From contig JAYMTJ010000005.1 of the NCBI GenBank assembly GCA_036897525.1, positions 62,001 through 126,000 of the forward strand: 64,000 nucleotides of DNA, in the 5' to 3' direction. The position numbers were made by a program, and so were the translations under genes. Shown here piece by piece: positions 13,801-27,560 of the stretch (the first letter of the stretch is position 1; every line of letters starts with the position of its first letter). Below the pieces are notes generated by a model that was not told the DNA's origin, made no database searches, and was given only the letters and a program-made list of their open reading frames with translations. The stretch comes from Pelargonium x hortorum (Eukaryota; Streptophyta; Magnoliopsida; Geraniales; Geraniaceae).

Positions 13801-15740
13801 CAAGAATCTTATCCGGATTTCCATATTTTTTTTTAATTACTGCTTTTTAGAATTAGAAACTTAATCTCGATAGCAATAAGAATCTACTCTATATTTGATT
13901 TATAACAGGACTCTTAGATCTATATGTTCCAAAGTTTAGAAGTACAACTTGCCTTTCCCTTGCTTTAGGTGTCCCTAAAAGTAAGGATTTTAGAAAAAAA
14001 TGAATTTCCAATTTCTGCCAAACCTTAGAAATCCCCCGGTTTCGGTACTTCGGAATACCTTACGATAAGACTAATATCTTTCCTAGCTCTTACTATAAGA
14101 AACAAATAAGTTTAACTTTTCAATTTATAGGGGGTTCTAAAACGGTATTACTGCCCTGAATACATAACGAATCCGGTACAAAAGAAGCGTTTGGAATTTT
14201 AATGTAAGCTAAATCGTATAAACCAAACTGCCTCATAAAAAAGACTCGCTGCCTTTCTTACCGTAGGGGATTTTTGCTGAGCATACACCAGAGAAATTTA
14301 TATGCTACAATACTTAATGAAATAAAGACCCCCCTTATCATCCTGATAATGTATGTGCGAGATCCCACTTTTATAGTGAGTAGATTTCACTCCAGGCTTT
14401 TGGATAGCTTGGGTTATAAGATCTAGGTTAACTAGAGCTCTCGCTTCATATTAAACAAGAGCTCTTTTTAGTTTAGTACCTAGATAGATTTTGAAGCCTA
14501 AATTGTTACTGTAAAGTATTTATTTTTTAAACAATTAGATAGTATATAAAGAATTTTGAAAGTGCCAGTCTTAATAAAAGAAATGTAAAGTGTCTAAGGA
14601 ATGATTAGAGATCCATTTATTACGCCCGCTTTATTATCCCGATCAAGATAATTTGCTTTTAGTAAACTCTAGCTTGAGTTAGGAAAACGTGGAAAGGTTA
14701 AAGAGCCTCATTATCTTCTCGGTTTAGCTTAAGTTTCCTCATTTCCACACTTCAGAAAAGAGAGTTTCTTCCAAATAAATTCATTCACAAACTAAGTTCT
14801 CTATTCTTCATACCCCTTGTACCTTATTCTTTTGTATTTTCGTCTTTTCATTTTAGTAACTCGTTTATTTGAAAATAACTGGACCCGCCATAGCTTGGGA
14901 GAGCCTTTAGGATGCATTGTATTGTTAAATAATCTAGAGCAGGATTGGAAAAGTGAGTATTTATTTTATCGAACAAGGAGGTTTTTAGTATCACATTCCT
15001 GGATAACGCAACTCGCAATTTATCATCATATACATAAATGTAATTTCTTATTTCATTTATTAGGTAATAGAGCACTCAAATTGAACCTATATCATAGGGG
15101 GTACTTTATCTAATTGCTCATGTATGATATATTAGTTCGATCTTGGTTGTTATAAGGCTAAACTTTTGTGCTTTATAATAAGAAACCCGCTCTCTATCAA
15201 AACCTCCAGGAATTGGACTGAGAGTAAAGTATTAAAATAATAAAAACGGTTACAACTCTCGTTAATTGGGTTGACACGAGTCGTTTCAAGCTCCTTTAGA
15301 AAGAACTATACTAGGCCCGGTCTTTTCAACAAACATTATCCATAATCAGATATAACTACAATAAAGTATCTCTTCTTTTCTTTATAGTGTCCCATAAAAC
15401 AGAAACAAGCTCCTCTAAACTTCTTGTTATATATTTTGACTAAAGTCAAAACCAACTGAAACTCTTTCTAAGGAATAACTTTCCTAACTTCCTAGGATAT
15501 TTTTTTTCTTTTTTACTCGGCTCGAGTCCTTTTAGTTTTCGTGTTTCATAAACTGAAGTAGGAGTAGGAAGGGGAGCATAGTAAATCATATCTATTTGCG
15601 CAAAAGTATAACGAATTAAATCCAGGGTAAGGAGGATCCTGGAATTCATACTAAAATTTTTATACCGAGTATGTGTGCATATAAATTTGAACCAAGAGTT
15701 AGTAAAAAAAAGTATAGTAGTAAAGTAAGTCGTTTTCCTG
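4881..15740. other. Gene-free AT-rich spacer
   Basis: I see no supportable gene. ORFs in this stretch are 60-98 codons. The longest, plus strand 14817-15113, overlaps a minus-strand frame at 14848-15075, and neither resembles a known family. Small structural items: a 7-base inverted repeat (6969-6975 with 6990-6996), a 12-base direct tandem repeat TTCTTACCCTTA near 12125-12150, and a short hairpin with a TTCAAC loop near 10982-11000. Poly-A and poly-T runs of 8 or more are common. Confidence 0.55.
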
Positions 15741-15757
15741 TATATCGAGTTGGTACA

Positions 15758-15830
15758 ACGTACCTTGTTCCGATTGGTAGAGCACGGGTTAGCTTGCCCG
15801 TGATGCGCGAGTTCGAGTCCAATTACTTCT
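15758..15830 (+). pseudogene. Degenerate tRNA-like element (Gly-like body)
   Basis: The D-arm region (gttc, loop, ggtagagc) is nearly perfect tRNA, and the T-loop core cgagttcgagtcc is also tRNA-like. The spacing between them, 23 bases from GAGCA to CGAG, equals that of bacterial-type tRNA-Gly(GCC), and the flanking identity is best with that tRNA. The acceptor halves do not pair, the T stem has only its first pair, and the anticodon arm is a 4-6 bp stem (cacggg with cccgtg) closing an 8-base loop ttagcttg, so the anticodon is not readable with certainty. I judge this a tRNA remnant, or possibly an unusually folded tRNA. Trp-like identity was also considered. Confidence 0.35.
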
Positions 15831-15839
15831 CTCTTGTTA

Positions 15840-18800
15840 TCTTGCTTTGTTTTAAAATAAAAGTAGATACTAGGAGCCCTTTTCTTTTATTCTAGACGAG
15901 GGTTCTTTTAAATAAAAAACTCTGGTTTACAGGTGTAGAAGCAATAAATAGATAATTCATAATATTACTATTTTTTAATTATCAGTATTTCTTTAATCTG
16001 GTCAACCAAGATCTAACGTTTTGCTCAAACAGAATTGCATGGAATTTCTAAAAAACGAATAACTTATACCAATTATTTGATAAGTAAAGCTGCCCACTCC
16101 TATTATATATAACAGGCATAGACACTTCTCTTGCAGCATTTTGTTAATAAGTCATCATTTTCTTAGTAAGCTCCTTGTAACCTTTATTATTGATTACTGT
16201 TGCCCACAGCTTTTTAGGATCCACCGGGAGCTCACCCAGGGTATGTTAGTACATAAACAAGTATGGGATTTTTAGTAAAGGAGAAGCATATAGTTCAGAA
16301 AGGCTTCAAGATACAAGAAATTAGAGAGAGTAGGGTAGCTCCCTTTTCGAAGACTTTGTGTCAAGAATTCTATATTGGTACAAAAGAGGTCTAAACACTC
16401 CTGGTTTAAATTAAATAAAGGGGAGCCTTACGAATTTGTCAGATAAATATAAAGAGAACAAGATAAAATTTCTCAGATCGGGGTGTTGAGTATAGCTCTA
16501 TAATAAGAAAGCTCCTTTGATTTTTTTAAGGGATCCCATAAGCATAAAAAAAAAGCTCAAAAACACCTAATATACTAGCGTACTGGAGTGCTTTTGTCTT
16601 ACTGTATACTCCGGGAGGATTTCTAGAACAAAAAGGCTTTCATACTTAAAAAAGATTTTATTTCTTAGGTATTCGGTAATCCAAAAAACAGGTAATGCAC
16701 TTTTTACTATATATAATATAAAGTTTTTTTTGTTGAAGTTCAAATCCATAATATTTAATTGTATTTTGGTAATGCTTAAGCCTTGCAGCTCTTCCTCTCT
16801 CTGGTATTAGCACGCTATATGTTTGTTTCTGTACCGAATACCTATCTTAAAAAAGAAGTTTGACCTCGCTTATCAAAAAAAACTTTTGAAGGACTTCCTC
16901 TCTATTGTTAATAGATTTTGCCAAAAGCAAAAAAAAAAGCAGGATTTATTCCTTAATTATTTACTCGACTGAAACACAAAAGGACTACCAGAAACCTAAA
17001 AAAACAGAAGAAACTTACTTGCTTCGTCTTAAAAAGGCCTTTCCTTTTACTTTAAATACTCTCAAAAAAGTAATAAGAGGAGCTATACTAAAGGTTGGAA
17101 GTTATGGGTTAGTATGAGTCGGGTTTTCCCCCGTAGAAAAGGAAAGATTTTACACAAAAACTGCCTGCGGATACGTCGACGAAAGCGCCTTTTTTTTACA
17201 GGAAGTAGTTTATTTATACTTTTAAAGAAGCTCCTCGTATTCTAACTCCTTTTCTTTTACAAAGAGAAAGAGGTGCTTTTGGAACCACAGATTTTGGATC
17301 GAAGAGTAAACTTTGAGTAAATATCCCGTGTAAATTTCTTTACTTACCCGGCGGATTAAAAAATACAAAGGTCTATAATTTTCATACCAAGTAAGGACAA
17401 ACTAAACGTTATCTAAAGAACCCTAAAATATTGGTGCAACCCCCTTCCCTTAGAAGCCTATAACAGAATACCTATAAAACTCCTTTGTTACCCTTGAAAC
17501 TCTTCAACAAAGTGACATAAATCTGCTTGTAACCATACTCGGAGAAAGCGCAGCCCCTAGTTAGGCTGTTTACTATAACGAGTTACAAGCCTTGGCTCTA
17601 ATTTTCGTATACTAATTAGATATATTTGACCTAAGCTACCTATTTTACTTAGGATTTTTCTAAGTTCTGTACAGGAAACTGAAGCTCTGGGGTCCCTAAG
17701 AAATTAAAAGAGCTTTAACGGAAGGGGTTGCCGTTTTCAAAGAATCTAGCTTTGTTAAATCCAATTGTCACGGACTTGAGGAATATCGGGTAAGTTAAAG
17801 TTTTTTGTAGTAATTAGCAGCTGGGGCTTTTAGTGTTAATTAAGTATTTACCCTTAGCTATCTTTAATAATATGTAAATCCCTTAAAGTTGTCTACTAAA
17901 CTAAGACAGACAAGGTGGAGACAACAAAAAAGCTAACGTCTTCCTCAAGAAATTTTTGAGATTAAAGAGTTTTGAAATCACTTATAAATAGAAAAGAAAG
18001 ATTTTTATTCCATACTACTCAAAAGGAAGATTCCCGATCAAATAAATGAAATTCTATTTTAGAATCTTAATATTCACTTAGAAAGAATTTAATAAGACAA
18101 ACGAGTATATGCTCTAGATGAATTACCAGAATAATCGAAGTAGAGCGCAGTAATTTAATAGTGAATGTTTTAGGTTCAAGTCGGATTTGGGGGCCTTCTT
18201 TAATGAAGACTAATAAAAAGAAGAATCTCGTCTAAGTGTCAGTTTAGTAGTTGAATAATAGAAAGTCGAGAACGCAGACCTTAAGGGAATCCTATACAAC
18301 TATAAGAATGTGGAAAGGAAATAGAGAAAAGGTACAAAGTTTCAACCTAAGTCCCGGTATTTGAAATACGAAGATGCTCTTAACAGAATTTAGCTTTATT
18401 CTTACCCGTTTGGGATTGCCCAGATTTGTCTTATTTACTGTAAGCTCTATTACTTTACCTTGATAAGACCAGTTAAATATACTCGGATCTTCTAACAATT
18501 TTGAGGACTCGGAAGCAAGCTTTTTACATAACAAAACTTGATAATTATTCCTAAAAATTTCTCGGGTAACGTCCTATACCCTCTTTAATTACTAAAGCAG
18601 CTACTCTCTTTTTTATTATTCTATCCAGTTTCTTGCTTTCAGTAAACAAGAAAGTAAAGCCTGTGTTATTATATAAGTAATAGAAAAATTTGAATGAAGT
18701 CTGTGTAATGTTTGACACTTAATCTTAATATAGACGGACTTCTTTGTATTTCCTTGATCAGGAGTTTGAAACGCGCCCGCCTTTAATTTAACCAGGAGAC

Positions 18801-19190
18801 CCCAATCTCTCTCCTCTCTAGGAAGAGCTCTGTTGTTTCGGAAATTGCTTTTTTTTATAATATAAAGTTAATTAAATAGAATTTGCTTACCAGGACATAG
18901 AGTAAACTGAGACTTCTAATTATAGGACTGGTATATCAATCAGCCATTTTGCTATTATCTAGATCTTTCACAAGATATTCGGGAATTGCCTTAGAATACT
19001 AACTCCGGAGGAGCTCATATGTGCTATTAAATTGCACCGACAATCTTTAAACTTTCTATCGCCTTGGAATAAAGAAAGACTTACATACCGAAGCAGAATT
19101 TTTTTTTTATGGGTTGGCTATAAGCGCCCCTTCCCTTTTTTATTTTAAAAACTGTCTTAGGCTTATACATAGTCATTTTAAGAGCTCCAC
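15840..19190. other. Gene-free AT-rich spacer
   Basis: No supportable gene. Short frames at 16567-16749 (minus), 16905-17117 (plus) and 18292-18534 (minus) are 60-80 codons without recognisable motifs. The 16905 frame starts at TTG and is lysine-rich because it runs through poly-A tracts. A T-loop-like string near 18170 follows a weak D-arm-like string, but does not fold as a tRNA. Confidence 0.55.
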
Positions 19191-20430
19191 TGGCAAAGCA
19201 TCTATATCTTAAACACCTTTACTTACTGTCAATCAAGTCCCATTCCCTGAAAGAGAGAAATCCAAGGCTATCCCAAGCCAATAAAGGAAGCCCTATAGCT
19301 CTTCCCTTGCGAACGACAGCTAGACCAACACCGACAAGCTACAGGTGTATTTAATTTAGTCAGATGAGAAGGAGGAATCTGTATCAAGAAATTCGATAAC
19401 CTTTCCTTTGAGTTTAGGAACTTACTCATTGTATTCTTGTGTTATAATGGAATTAATGTCTTAGCGAGCAAAGGGTTTCTTAGCTTGTAGGAACTTGTAT
19501 TATTATGACGGTATCGCCAGAGTTTGTTAATGCTTTACCTCTGTAAACTTATTACATTTCCATTTCCTAACTTGTCTCGGTTACTTCAACCCTTAAAATC
19601 CTTCTTGAAAAGCTTATACTATGGTAGTAATGGAAACCAAGGAATAGAACCAATCTAAGACGGAAGAGTCTGCCTAAGTCGTGCTGATGGAAAGCATGCC
19701 AACTATAAAGACCCTAATTTTTCTAACCAAGCTAAGAATCTTACTTCTCATGCTTGAAGACTGAGTCCACTCTAATGAAATGAAAGACTGAAAGAACTCT
19801 TAAATCCTCTCAATTGAATCAAGAAGATACTATTCTAGTTATTAATGAGGACGAACAACCAAATAAAGAGACTGAATGTCAAATACAAATAGATAAGGAA
19901 GAAGGCTAATGAGTCAAATGTAAAGAATTACTGGGTCTATGGTAGTAAAGGCTAGCTGGCTTGAAATAAGTTCAACAGATAGAGGTACCTAATCTTTAGC
20001 GAACCCCAAAACAAGGAAATCTTAATCCTGAATCTTAACTACTCTAATCTAAGAATTGAATTCCCTAACTAACCTGTCCATTTCGGTGTTTTACTTCTTG
20101 TACTTGAGAAAGAACCCTCCATTCTCATCTTCTAAAGCTTGCCCCAAACCCAGAAATCCTGTCAAATAGAAAAACACAAATGAGGGCCTTCCTATCTATA
20201 GTTTATACGGGCTATACAGGGTTAGGTAGTTAAGTAAAAGCTTTCAATTTAGCTCTACTCTATTCCTTCAAATCTTTCTTAACTCCCTAAAACTGGAAAC
20301 CAAAACCAATATTCTTATAAATTCTGCCTTTGCCAGTTAAGATACCCTCTTATAAGCTGCTATAATGGAAATGAGGAGTCCCCTCTGTCAACCGCCAAAT
20401 ACACTTTAATCTACCAGAGCACCAAAAACA
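19190..20430. repeat. Diverged interspersed repeat block, left part
   Basis: Long homopolymers disappear here and the sequence shares words with the larger block at 21.6-27.5 kb. The 20-mer at 19619-19638 (core ctatggtagtaa) recurs at 23749-23768 with one difference, and its first 15 bases in the 23749 form recur exactly at 19937-19951. No open frame of interest is present. I take it as an outlying part of the same repeat family. Confidence 0.45.
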
Positions 20431-21639
20431 TAATGGAGTCGATCTCAGATTAAATATCAAAGCCTTATTTTTCTTTTCGTGCGTAAAATCCTAAGACGTA
20501 GAATTACTACAGGATTTGCAAGAATTTAGAGGAGACACTTTTGGGGTTTCCCCTTTACTAAACATCAAGAGTAACGCGGAGAATTAAGGCTTCATACTTT
20601 AGAGAGTAAAACAAGGAAGGATTCCTTATGCTGTAACACTGACCTAGTTCTTGTAAAAATTCCACTAAAAAGCTTTTAGATATACAAGGAAAACCCGTAA
20701 TATTTCCTTCCTCTTTTGAATGAAAGGCAAGGCTACTGTTTAGAATCCTCGAAATAACGCCTTCTTTAAAAAGAAATATCCGATGGAGTAATAGGTATAA
20801 CTATATGGTCTTTCCTTAAGCAAAAGGGCTCCGCTTGCCGAGGTGAGGCTATTGGGAATATTACCTACGCTTGTCCCCTATTGGGTCCAGATTAAGTATT
20901 CCTGTAAAAATTTGTTAGCCTTCTCGTGCTTTCTTCAAAGCATACGATTAAACTCTCGATCATGATGCAACAATTTAGAGTCTATTTAGGTATTGAAACA
21001 AGTTTTCCAAGATTAAGAGGCAGCTCAGCAAAGTTTTTATTACACATTTTTTTGGCAAATCGACTTACTTAAATAAAAGATTTCCTTATTAATCAAATCA
21101 ATTTGTTTCTTTATTTAATGAAAAGTGGATTACTATTACTAGAAATTGAATATTTATTCTTCCTATTGGATACAGGATATGTCTAAACCTACACAAAAAG
21201 AAAAAATGTTGTCTCGGTCTTTCTATCAGTCTAAAAAGAAGTCATTAGCTAGTAAAATAAGGGGCAGCCCTTTTCATTAGGAGATCTCCAAAAATCTTTC
21301 TATAGCGAAAAATTTTTTAACATCCACTAGGGAGCGCTCTCTTTAATAAGTTGCTTTGATTTTATAACAAGGACACTCAGTCTTCTGTTTTGGGAGAAAG
21401 TCTTCCTTATTTTAAGTTTTAAGTTAGATTCATTTTCCCACAGTAAGTCACAAACAAGTTATAATCCTGTGAACCTAATCCTCCTAGAGTTTCCGGGGGT
21501 GCTTTCCTTGGTATTTAGAGTTCTACAGGTTATGATAGTTTACAGGTCGGTTTCGGTTATTGATGAAATAAGTTTTTCCTGATTAGTCTTTTGGATTTGG
21601 ATCTTTTTTAAAAGAAGTTAAGAAGTTAGTTGATGTTGC
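20431..21639. other. Spacer between the two repeat-block parts
   Basis: The texture returns to ordinary AT-rich spacer with short poly-A and poly-T runs. No gene, RNA or structured repeat is visible. Confidence 0.5.
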
Positions 21640-22007
21640 TCCTAGTGTAAGCTTGTTTATCTATAATACTACTAATGTGACTTAACCTCCTAGAATAGAA
21701 ACAAAGGTTTCTACTCGGTAAGATGGATGTACTCCGAATCTTCTTAAGCTCTTACCCTCTTTTACGGATAAGCTACATAGAACAGGAGGAATGAATGTCG
21801 CTTAAAGAACTCCTATACACTATGCTAATACTAATTGTATAATACTTACTAATTAAGCTAATTAAGAATAGAATAATAACAAGATCCTATTTCTATCTAG
21901 TATATGAATAAATTAGGATGTATTAGCTCCACTATGTTCTTTATGGACTTAGGAATTAAGTAAGTCTTTGCATTGCAGAGCGATCTATCTGTAAGGTGAA
22001 ATAAATA

Positions 22008-22034
22008 AATGTATTCCAGAACTGAGTATTCTTG
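22008..22034 (+). repeat. 27-base direct repeat, copy 1
   Basis: These 27 bases (starting aatgtattccagaactg) match 24804-24830 exactly, in the same orientation, about 2.8 kb apart. It is the longest exact duplication I noticed in the block. Both copies sit near a ggtaaaggag word. Confidence 0.8.
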
Positions 22035-24803
22035 TTGGTGCTAAACCAGTAACTAATCCGGTAAAGGAGGTTTTAGAATTGTTATAATGCGAGCGGAGTT
22101 ATAGAACGCGCATACATGTAGAGATTTAATGGAAACAAGGCCTCTAGATCTTCCTTACCTTATTAGGAGAGTACTTATCCAATATCAGGTTTATGGTTTA
22201 GCAGGCGAATCCGAAGTCTTAATGGAAAGCGATGCTCTAAAGGAGGAGATTCACATACTTCAGTTAATTATTTACCTTGGGAATTCTAATAGAATCTTAT
22301 CTTAATCATGACAGACAGATTAGTACCTTTGTTCTTGTAAAGCACAGAATTGGAACATTCTGACTTAATAGTGGATAACAGAAACCAGATTCTTTATTAG
22401 GCCGAGCTGTTGCTGCTAAAGGTGTTCAAGATTCTAATGGAAAGCTTCTCTTTGAGTTAGTTTATCTGATATAGAGTACTTATCCGATATATCTGGTTTA
22501 GCTGTATTAGATTTTGTATTAGGAAGAAGAAGAAGTGCTGTGAGGAAATGCATTCTAGTTTGCCCTTAACTTATTAAAGAAGTTCCTGTTTTGTAGTTAA
22601 ATAATTCCAGGTTTTGTATTCTGTAAACAATAAGGCCCGAGTTAGTATTGCTTTACTTCTGTATTCAACATTTCGGGATTTGACTTCTTGTACATGCTCT
22701 TTCCGGTACATTTCATTTAGGGATTTTCTCCGGTAGCTATTATGGATGGTATCGAATTCCCAAGATAAACTTATTAATTTCCTAACCAGGACATTTTAGG
22801 TACTTTTCTGGGTTACCAATTCCGTGTACCAATTAGAACCTTAGAACCCAAACTGAACTACATTTGTGGAATTCCAGCACTGATCTTACTCTTTTAAAGC
22901 TCTTTGTAGGCTAATACACAGGAGGGAATTGAAGAACTATCCGTATTGACGGTGTAGCTAATGGAGGAGAACTCTAATAATCCACTCTTTGCAGTGTAAC
23001 CAGGGACCTATTTCTTGTGTACTTATGCCAAACCCGACTATAATCCTATCTTCTCTTCAACTGACTAAGACGGCTAATAACAGAATCTCTTTTCTTGTAA
23101 GGAGTAGCTCTTTCTAGTTATTATGATGGTAGTTCCCGCTAAGGACTGTGTACTAATTCCCAACACAAATGAGTGTTCTAACCTCCTTGTAAGCCTGTGA
23201 GTGCAGTTCTTGCTAAGGAAGTATGTAAAGCTAGTCTAATAGAGTTATAGGTTGTACAAGTAGGTGTATGAATAAGAGTAACAAGGAAGGGCTTATCTCC
23301 CAATGAGAGAAGACTTTCGATAATGTATTAGTTCTTCTGTGTGTATATACTGTGTTGCTAGGAGGTGGACAGTTCCTATGTAAGCTCTTTGCTCGGTCAA
23401 TTGATGGTACTGCCTAGTTTGTTTAGGTGTTCTTTATAGTAGTAATTGATAGTTATAGTTTATTCTATGTAAGGAATACCCTCTTGTGCTCTGGAGTTAC
23501 TGACATCGGTGGTGTTAGCCTTAGAGAGTTTAGAGTGCTGTTGGCATTAAAGCAACCTAGGAGAAGTACCTGTCTGTGCTGTACCAACTTCCCTAACCTA
23601 ACTACAAACAAATCCTCTTGCTCTTAGGACCCAACCAACTAAATCCACTAGCTCTTTCATCCGAACCCATCCTTGTCATCCGAAATATAATAACCACCTG
23701 CTGCTAAACCCTTGACCCTTTAAAACCAAGCAGTCTTTGTTCTGTTTACTATGGTAGTAAAGGAAACCTTGGAAGCTAGCAGTCCTTCGTTCGATAGGTT
23801 GGGACAGCTGCTAAGGCTTCGCCGATTGAGAATATTGTAGCTAACCTTTCTGTTGAAAGCAAGCTTGTCAGCTAATGGTATGAAGGTAATTAGGAATATA
23901 TATCCTGTCAGGAAGTTCTTTAAAGAATTGTTCTAGCGAGCCAATTACATGCTCTTAGTCCGTATAGCATAGCCGGTAAAGGTGTTTTTTCCTAACCCAA
24001 CCGAACTAGAAAACCCTCTGTTGAAAGCAGGCTATTGATTCTAGGTATTCCAGTGTTCAAGGAATTGCAGCTAATGGATTTAGGCAAGCTTGTCTTGTAG
24101 GCTAGGAGGTCAATGCTTTCTAGGCCTCGGAAAGTTCCTTCTGTGTACAGGATTTCTTGGGATTATGGACAGAGGACTCTCACTTTCATGCTAATGTTTA
24201 AGCCTGCAAAGGATTCTAATCTTGAAGTTAGTTTAAGATAGATAATGTATTCTTGTGTTCAAGGAATAGCGGCTATTTAGGAGATTCTCTTTTACCGTTG
24301 TAGCTAAAGGTACGAAGTGTTTCTTGATTCCGATAATTCAGTTTAGCAAGCTAATGAGTTAGATTCTATAGCTTGTGAGAGTAAGGTGTTATAGACAGAA
24401 AGGAGTTCACAAGATTGTATTCTATCTTTAGTAATGGACATATGGACTCTCATTTCCTTCTTTCTAAGCGGATAAGCGGGCAGAATACAGATTATACAGA
24501 TTCTTTGAGTGAGAGTATATTCCTAACTAGAAAGATGAGTCTTAGTTCTTCTGTGTAAGCCTGTAGTAGTATACAGGTTGGAATGGATTAGGTAGGTGAT
24601 TAAGGAATATATATTGATTCCAGGAGCTAATGGAAGCCAGTCAAGCTAATGGTAACAGATTATCTAACTCTTTGGGTTAGTATTCAGTGTAGCAAGCCTA
24701 GTAAGTCTAATGCTAGGAATAATACAGCTACAAAAACGGATTCAATTTGTTGTAGCGAAGCGCAGAGCCTATCAGTTTATAGCTGGTAAAGGAGTTGATC
24801 GAT

Positions 24804-24830
24804 AATGTATTCCAGAACTGAGTATTCTTG
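24804..24830 (+). repeat. 27-base direct repeat, copy 2
   Basis: Exact direct copy of 22008-22034. Flanks diverge immediately on both sides, so the matched unit is short. Confidence 0.8.
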
Positions 24831-27560
24831 GACAGTTGTTCTTGTATTCTTCTTTTAGAAAACTGAGTAGCGATAAAGGACAATTAGAAAACAAGAACTT
24901 CAAAGACATTAAGGTTAAATTAAATACAGGGAATCCCGCGTTTATGTATGAGTTACCGGATATAGGGTTTAATACAAAGACAAGTGAATGCCCTTCTTTA
25001 TGTTACTGTTACGAGAGAGAGTTATCTTTCAACGGGATAGGGATTTCTTTAATTAAGGTATACCCGGTAATCCCTGTTATTCTTTAGGCATTAAGAGCAT
25101 TAAGCACCTGAACGAGAAAGGTTTGACAATCATCAATAAGGGCGTAGCTTTCCTCTGGTTTATCTTTACCACCTTTAAGAAAGAATATAGACTCTGGTTT
25201 CAGTCTTAAACACCTTGGTAAATAGTAAACCCAGGCCATCATAATAATAGGGATCTACTCTCAGACAAGATAATCTGGCAGCTATAAGATACAAAGAATT
25301 CATTTACTCCTTAAACCTGGAACTCTGATTTAAGCTTTTCTTAGAATCCCTGCTATCCCATTTAGAAAGTGCTCCAATTAATATATTTCCTAAACTATCT
25401 TAGAATTATGAATTATTTTGGATAGTAACATTCTTAGTGGATATTGGTGGATATTGGAAATCGGATTCTATTTCTGTAGATTCCTAACTCTATTTTCTTT
25501 GGATGAGCTTGTTTGTCTTGATGAAAGCTTTCTTCCTTTTTATTTCTCTAACATCTTTGTACTTTGTACTAGAGGAATCTCACTTTAATGCAAATGTTTA
25601 AACCGGTGAACTCATTTAGTCTTAGATTAGAATCCTTGAGATGCTTTCAATCCTCTCTAAACTCTAAATAAAGTACTCTTGCCTACAACAGTGCTACAAG
25701 CTTGCCTAGTCCTATTCCTAGTTAGCTTTACCTCATGACAAGAACTAAGTGCTACAATTCTAAAACTCCTTTATGTCAATATAGATCGGAATAGTCTGTA
25801 CGGAAGAGTAAGACTTTAACTCCTAGGAAGATAAAAAAGACCTAAATTCAGTACTGGTAAGCTACAATTCCTAAACTCTAAATTAAGAACCTAAACTGTC
25901 GGCTTTTAACCCAATTCACTTTAACCGGGAAAAAGATAATACAATTAAGAGAATCTGATAAAGTTATTCCAGAACCTACACAGATGAAACTTTCAACTGC
26001 AACACTTTTCCAGGCTGGCCTTCAATAACAAACACTGAAGAGAATCCATTTACACCTTCACTCTTTTAAGTATGGAATTCCAGCAACTGCTTTTCAACAG
26101 GTATCCATAAGGCAGAAACCCAAAACAAAGATGGAATTACTCTAAACAACTAAACTGGAATAGACTCTCGAACAATAGAATCTCCTCCGTAAACGTTTCC
26201 CTCAAGACAGCTCAGCAGCACCTAAGGAATCTAAGAGAGAGTTTAGGTAGTTACTGAATTGTATTAGTTCTTCTATCTAACAGTAATGGAAACCCTTTAA
26301 AGCTGTATGGCAAAGGATTCTAACTAAACAGAGTAGGCTAATAGACAGGAGGGAATTGTAGCTAAACTCTAGTGAAAGCAAGCCTTGTAAGCCAGTACAG
26401 CAGAGAGGAAATTCTATTGTTCGAGAGTAGAGTCCTAAGAATTTCTAACAGATAAGCTAATGGATTTTCTTGTCTTTGGAGAGCAAGTCCTTGTCAGCTC
26501 ATTTGATAGAGACAGTTGGGACTTTGATAGCAGAGAATCCTTCTTTTGTTGCTTGAACATTAGTCGGTTAGGCTCTTAGTTCTAATGACTGTACCGCTCG
26601 TTAATGTTTTAACACAGTCAACAAGTCAACTAGCCTGTCAATTGAGGGAATCTACTTCCTAGGATCCAAGTTCAAGTTATCAGCTTAAATTAAAGGTATT
26701 TCGAAAGCTGTAAACCTCATAACTAAATAAGATGCTAATTCGGATGATAGACTAAGTTACTGTCAGTAAACTCGGTAATTCATCCTACTTCTCAGTCGAA
26801 AGCACTCTCTAGGAACTGTATCTATCTTATCTATTATATCTGGGATATATCTGGGTGTTCTTGTATCTTTTATATGAGTTATAGGAGTCTTTTAGGTCTG
26901 TTGTTAATAAAGAGTTTCAAAAGTTATGGGCTGAGTGGCCCTGTGATAGAATACTGAAATTGGAAGTATATGACCAGCAACTAGAGGACTTTCCGATATA
27001 CCTCTACCAGTTGGTAAGATAAGAAGTCATTATATATACTGACTATACCGTAAATCAATCTAGGTCAAGGAATACTCTGAGTCCATAGTGGGTCGATAGA
27101 ATCTCTTAGGAATATATAATAGATTAACTGAAAGATGGTTAATTAACTAATGGTAACAGTAGCAAGTGAGTCCTATCAATGACAGCTAGCCTTAGATCCT
27201 TAAAGACCTTTACCGATTGCGATACCATCACAAATTAGAAGAAGAGACTATTATAGAAATTCTACAAGTACCACTCACTCACTTTATATCAATCAGGCTG
27301 TTTATCGGACTCTGAAACAACTTACCAGAGATTGAAGGTCTGGTCTAATAGAGCCAATCAATTCAAATCTCCTACTCAATCTCAAGAAGTCGAACATGCT
27401 AAGCTGCAAAGGAAGAACAGATCATAAACTTGCACCCTCCTTAACATGGCAATCTTTCATGATAGCTGTTAAACACTAGCTATGTTCTGCCTTTGTCTTA
27501 TCGAAAATACTTGCTGTACCAAGGAGCAATCTTTACTAATAGGCCTTCTTCTGCTCAATT

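Larger units (their letters stand above)
21640..27560. repeat. Diverged interspersed repeat block, main part
   Basis: About 6 kb built from a limited vocabulary of short words that recur in varying order. The word gctaatgg appears at 22957, 23871, 24070, 24626, 24645 and 26456. Forms of gaaagcaagc(t)tgt appear near 23855, 26369 and 26482. gtgttcaaggaat followed by gcggcta or gcagcta appears near 24054 and 24255. gagtacttatcc followed by a tggtttagc ending appears near 22169 and 22474. agacaggagggaattg and acacaggagggaattg occur near 26347 and 22918. There is no constant period, so this is not a simple tandem array. Only short open frames occur (23427-23627, 24836-25087). No transposon terminus or coding domain is recognisable. 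It may be an old, heavily diverged amplification. Confidence 0.5.
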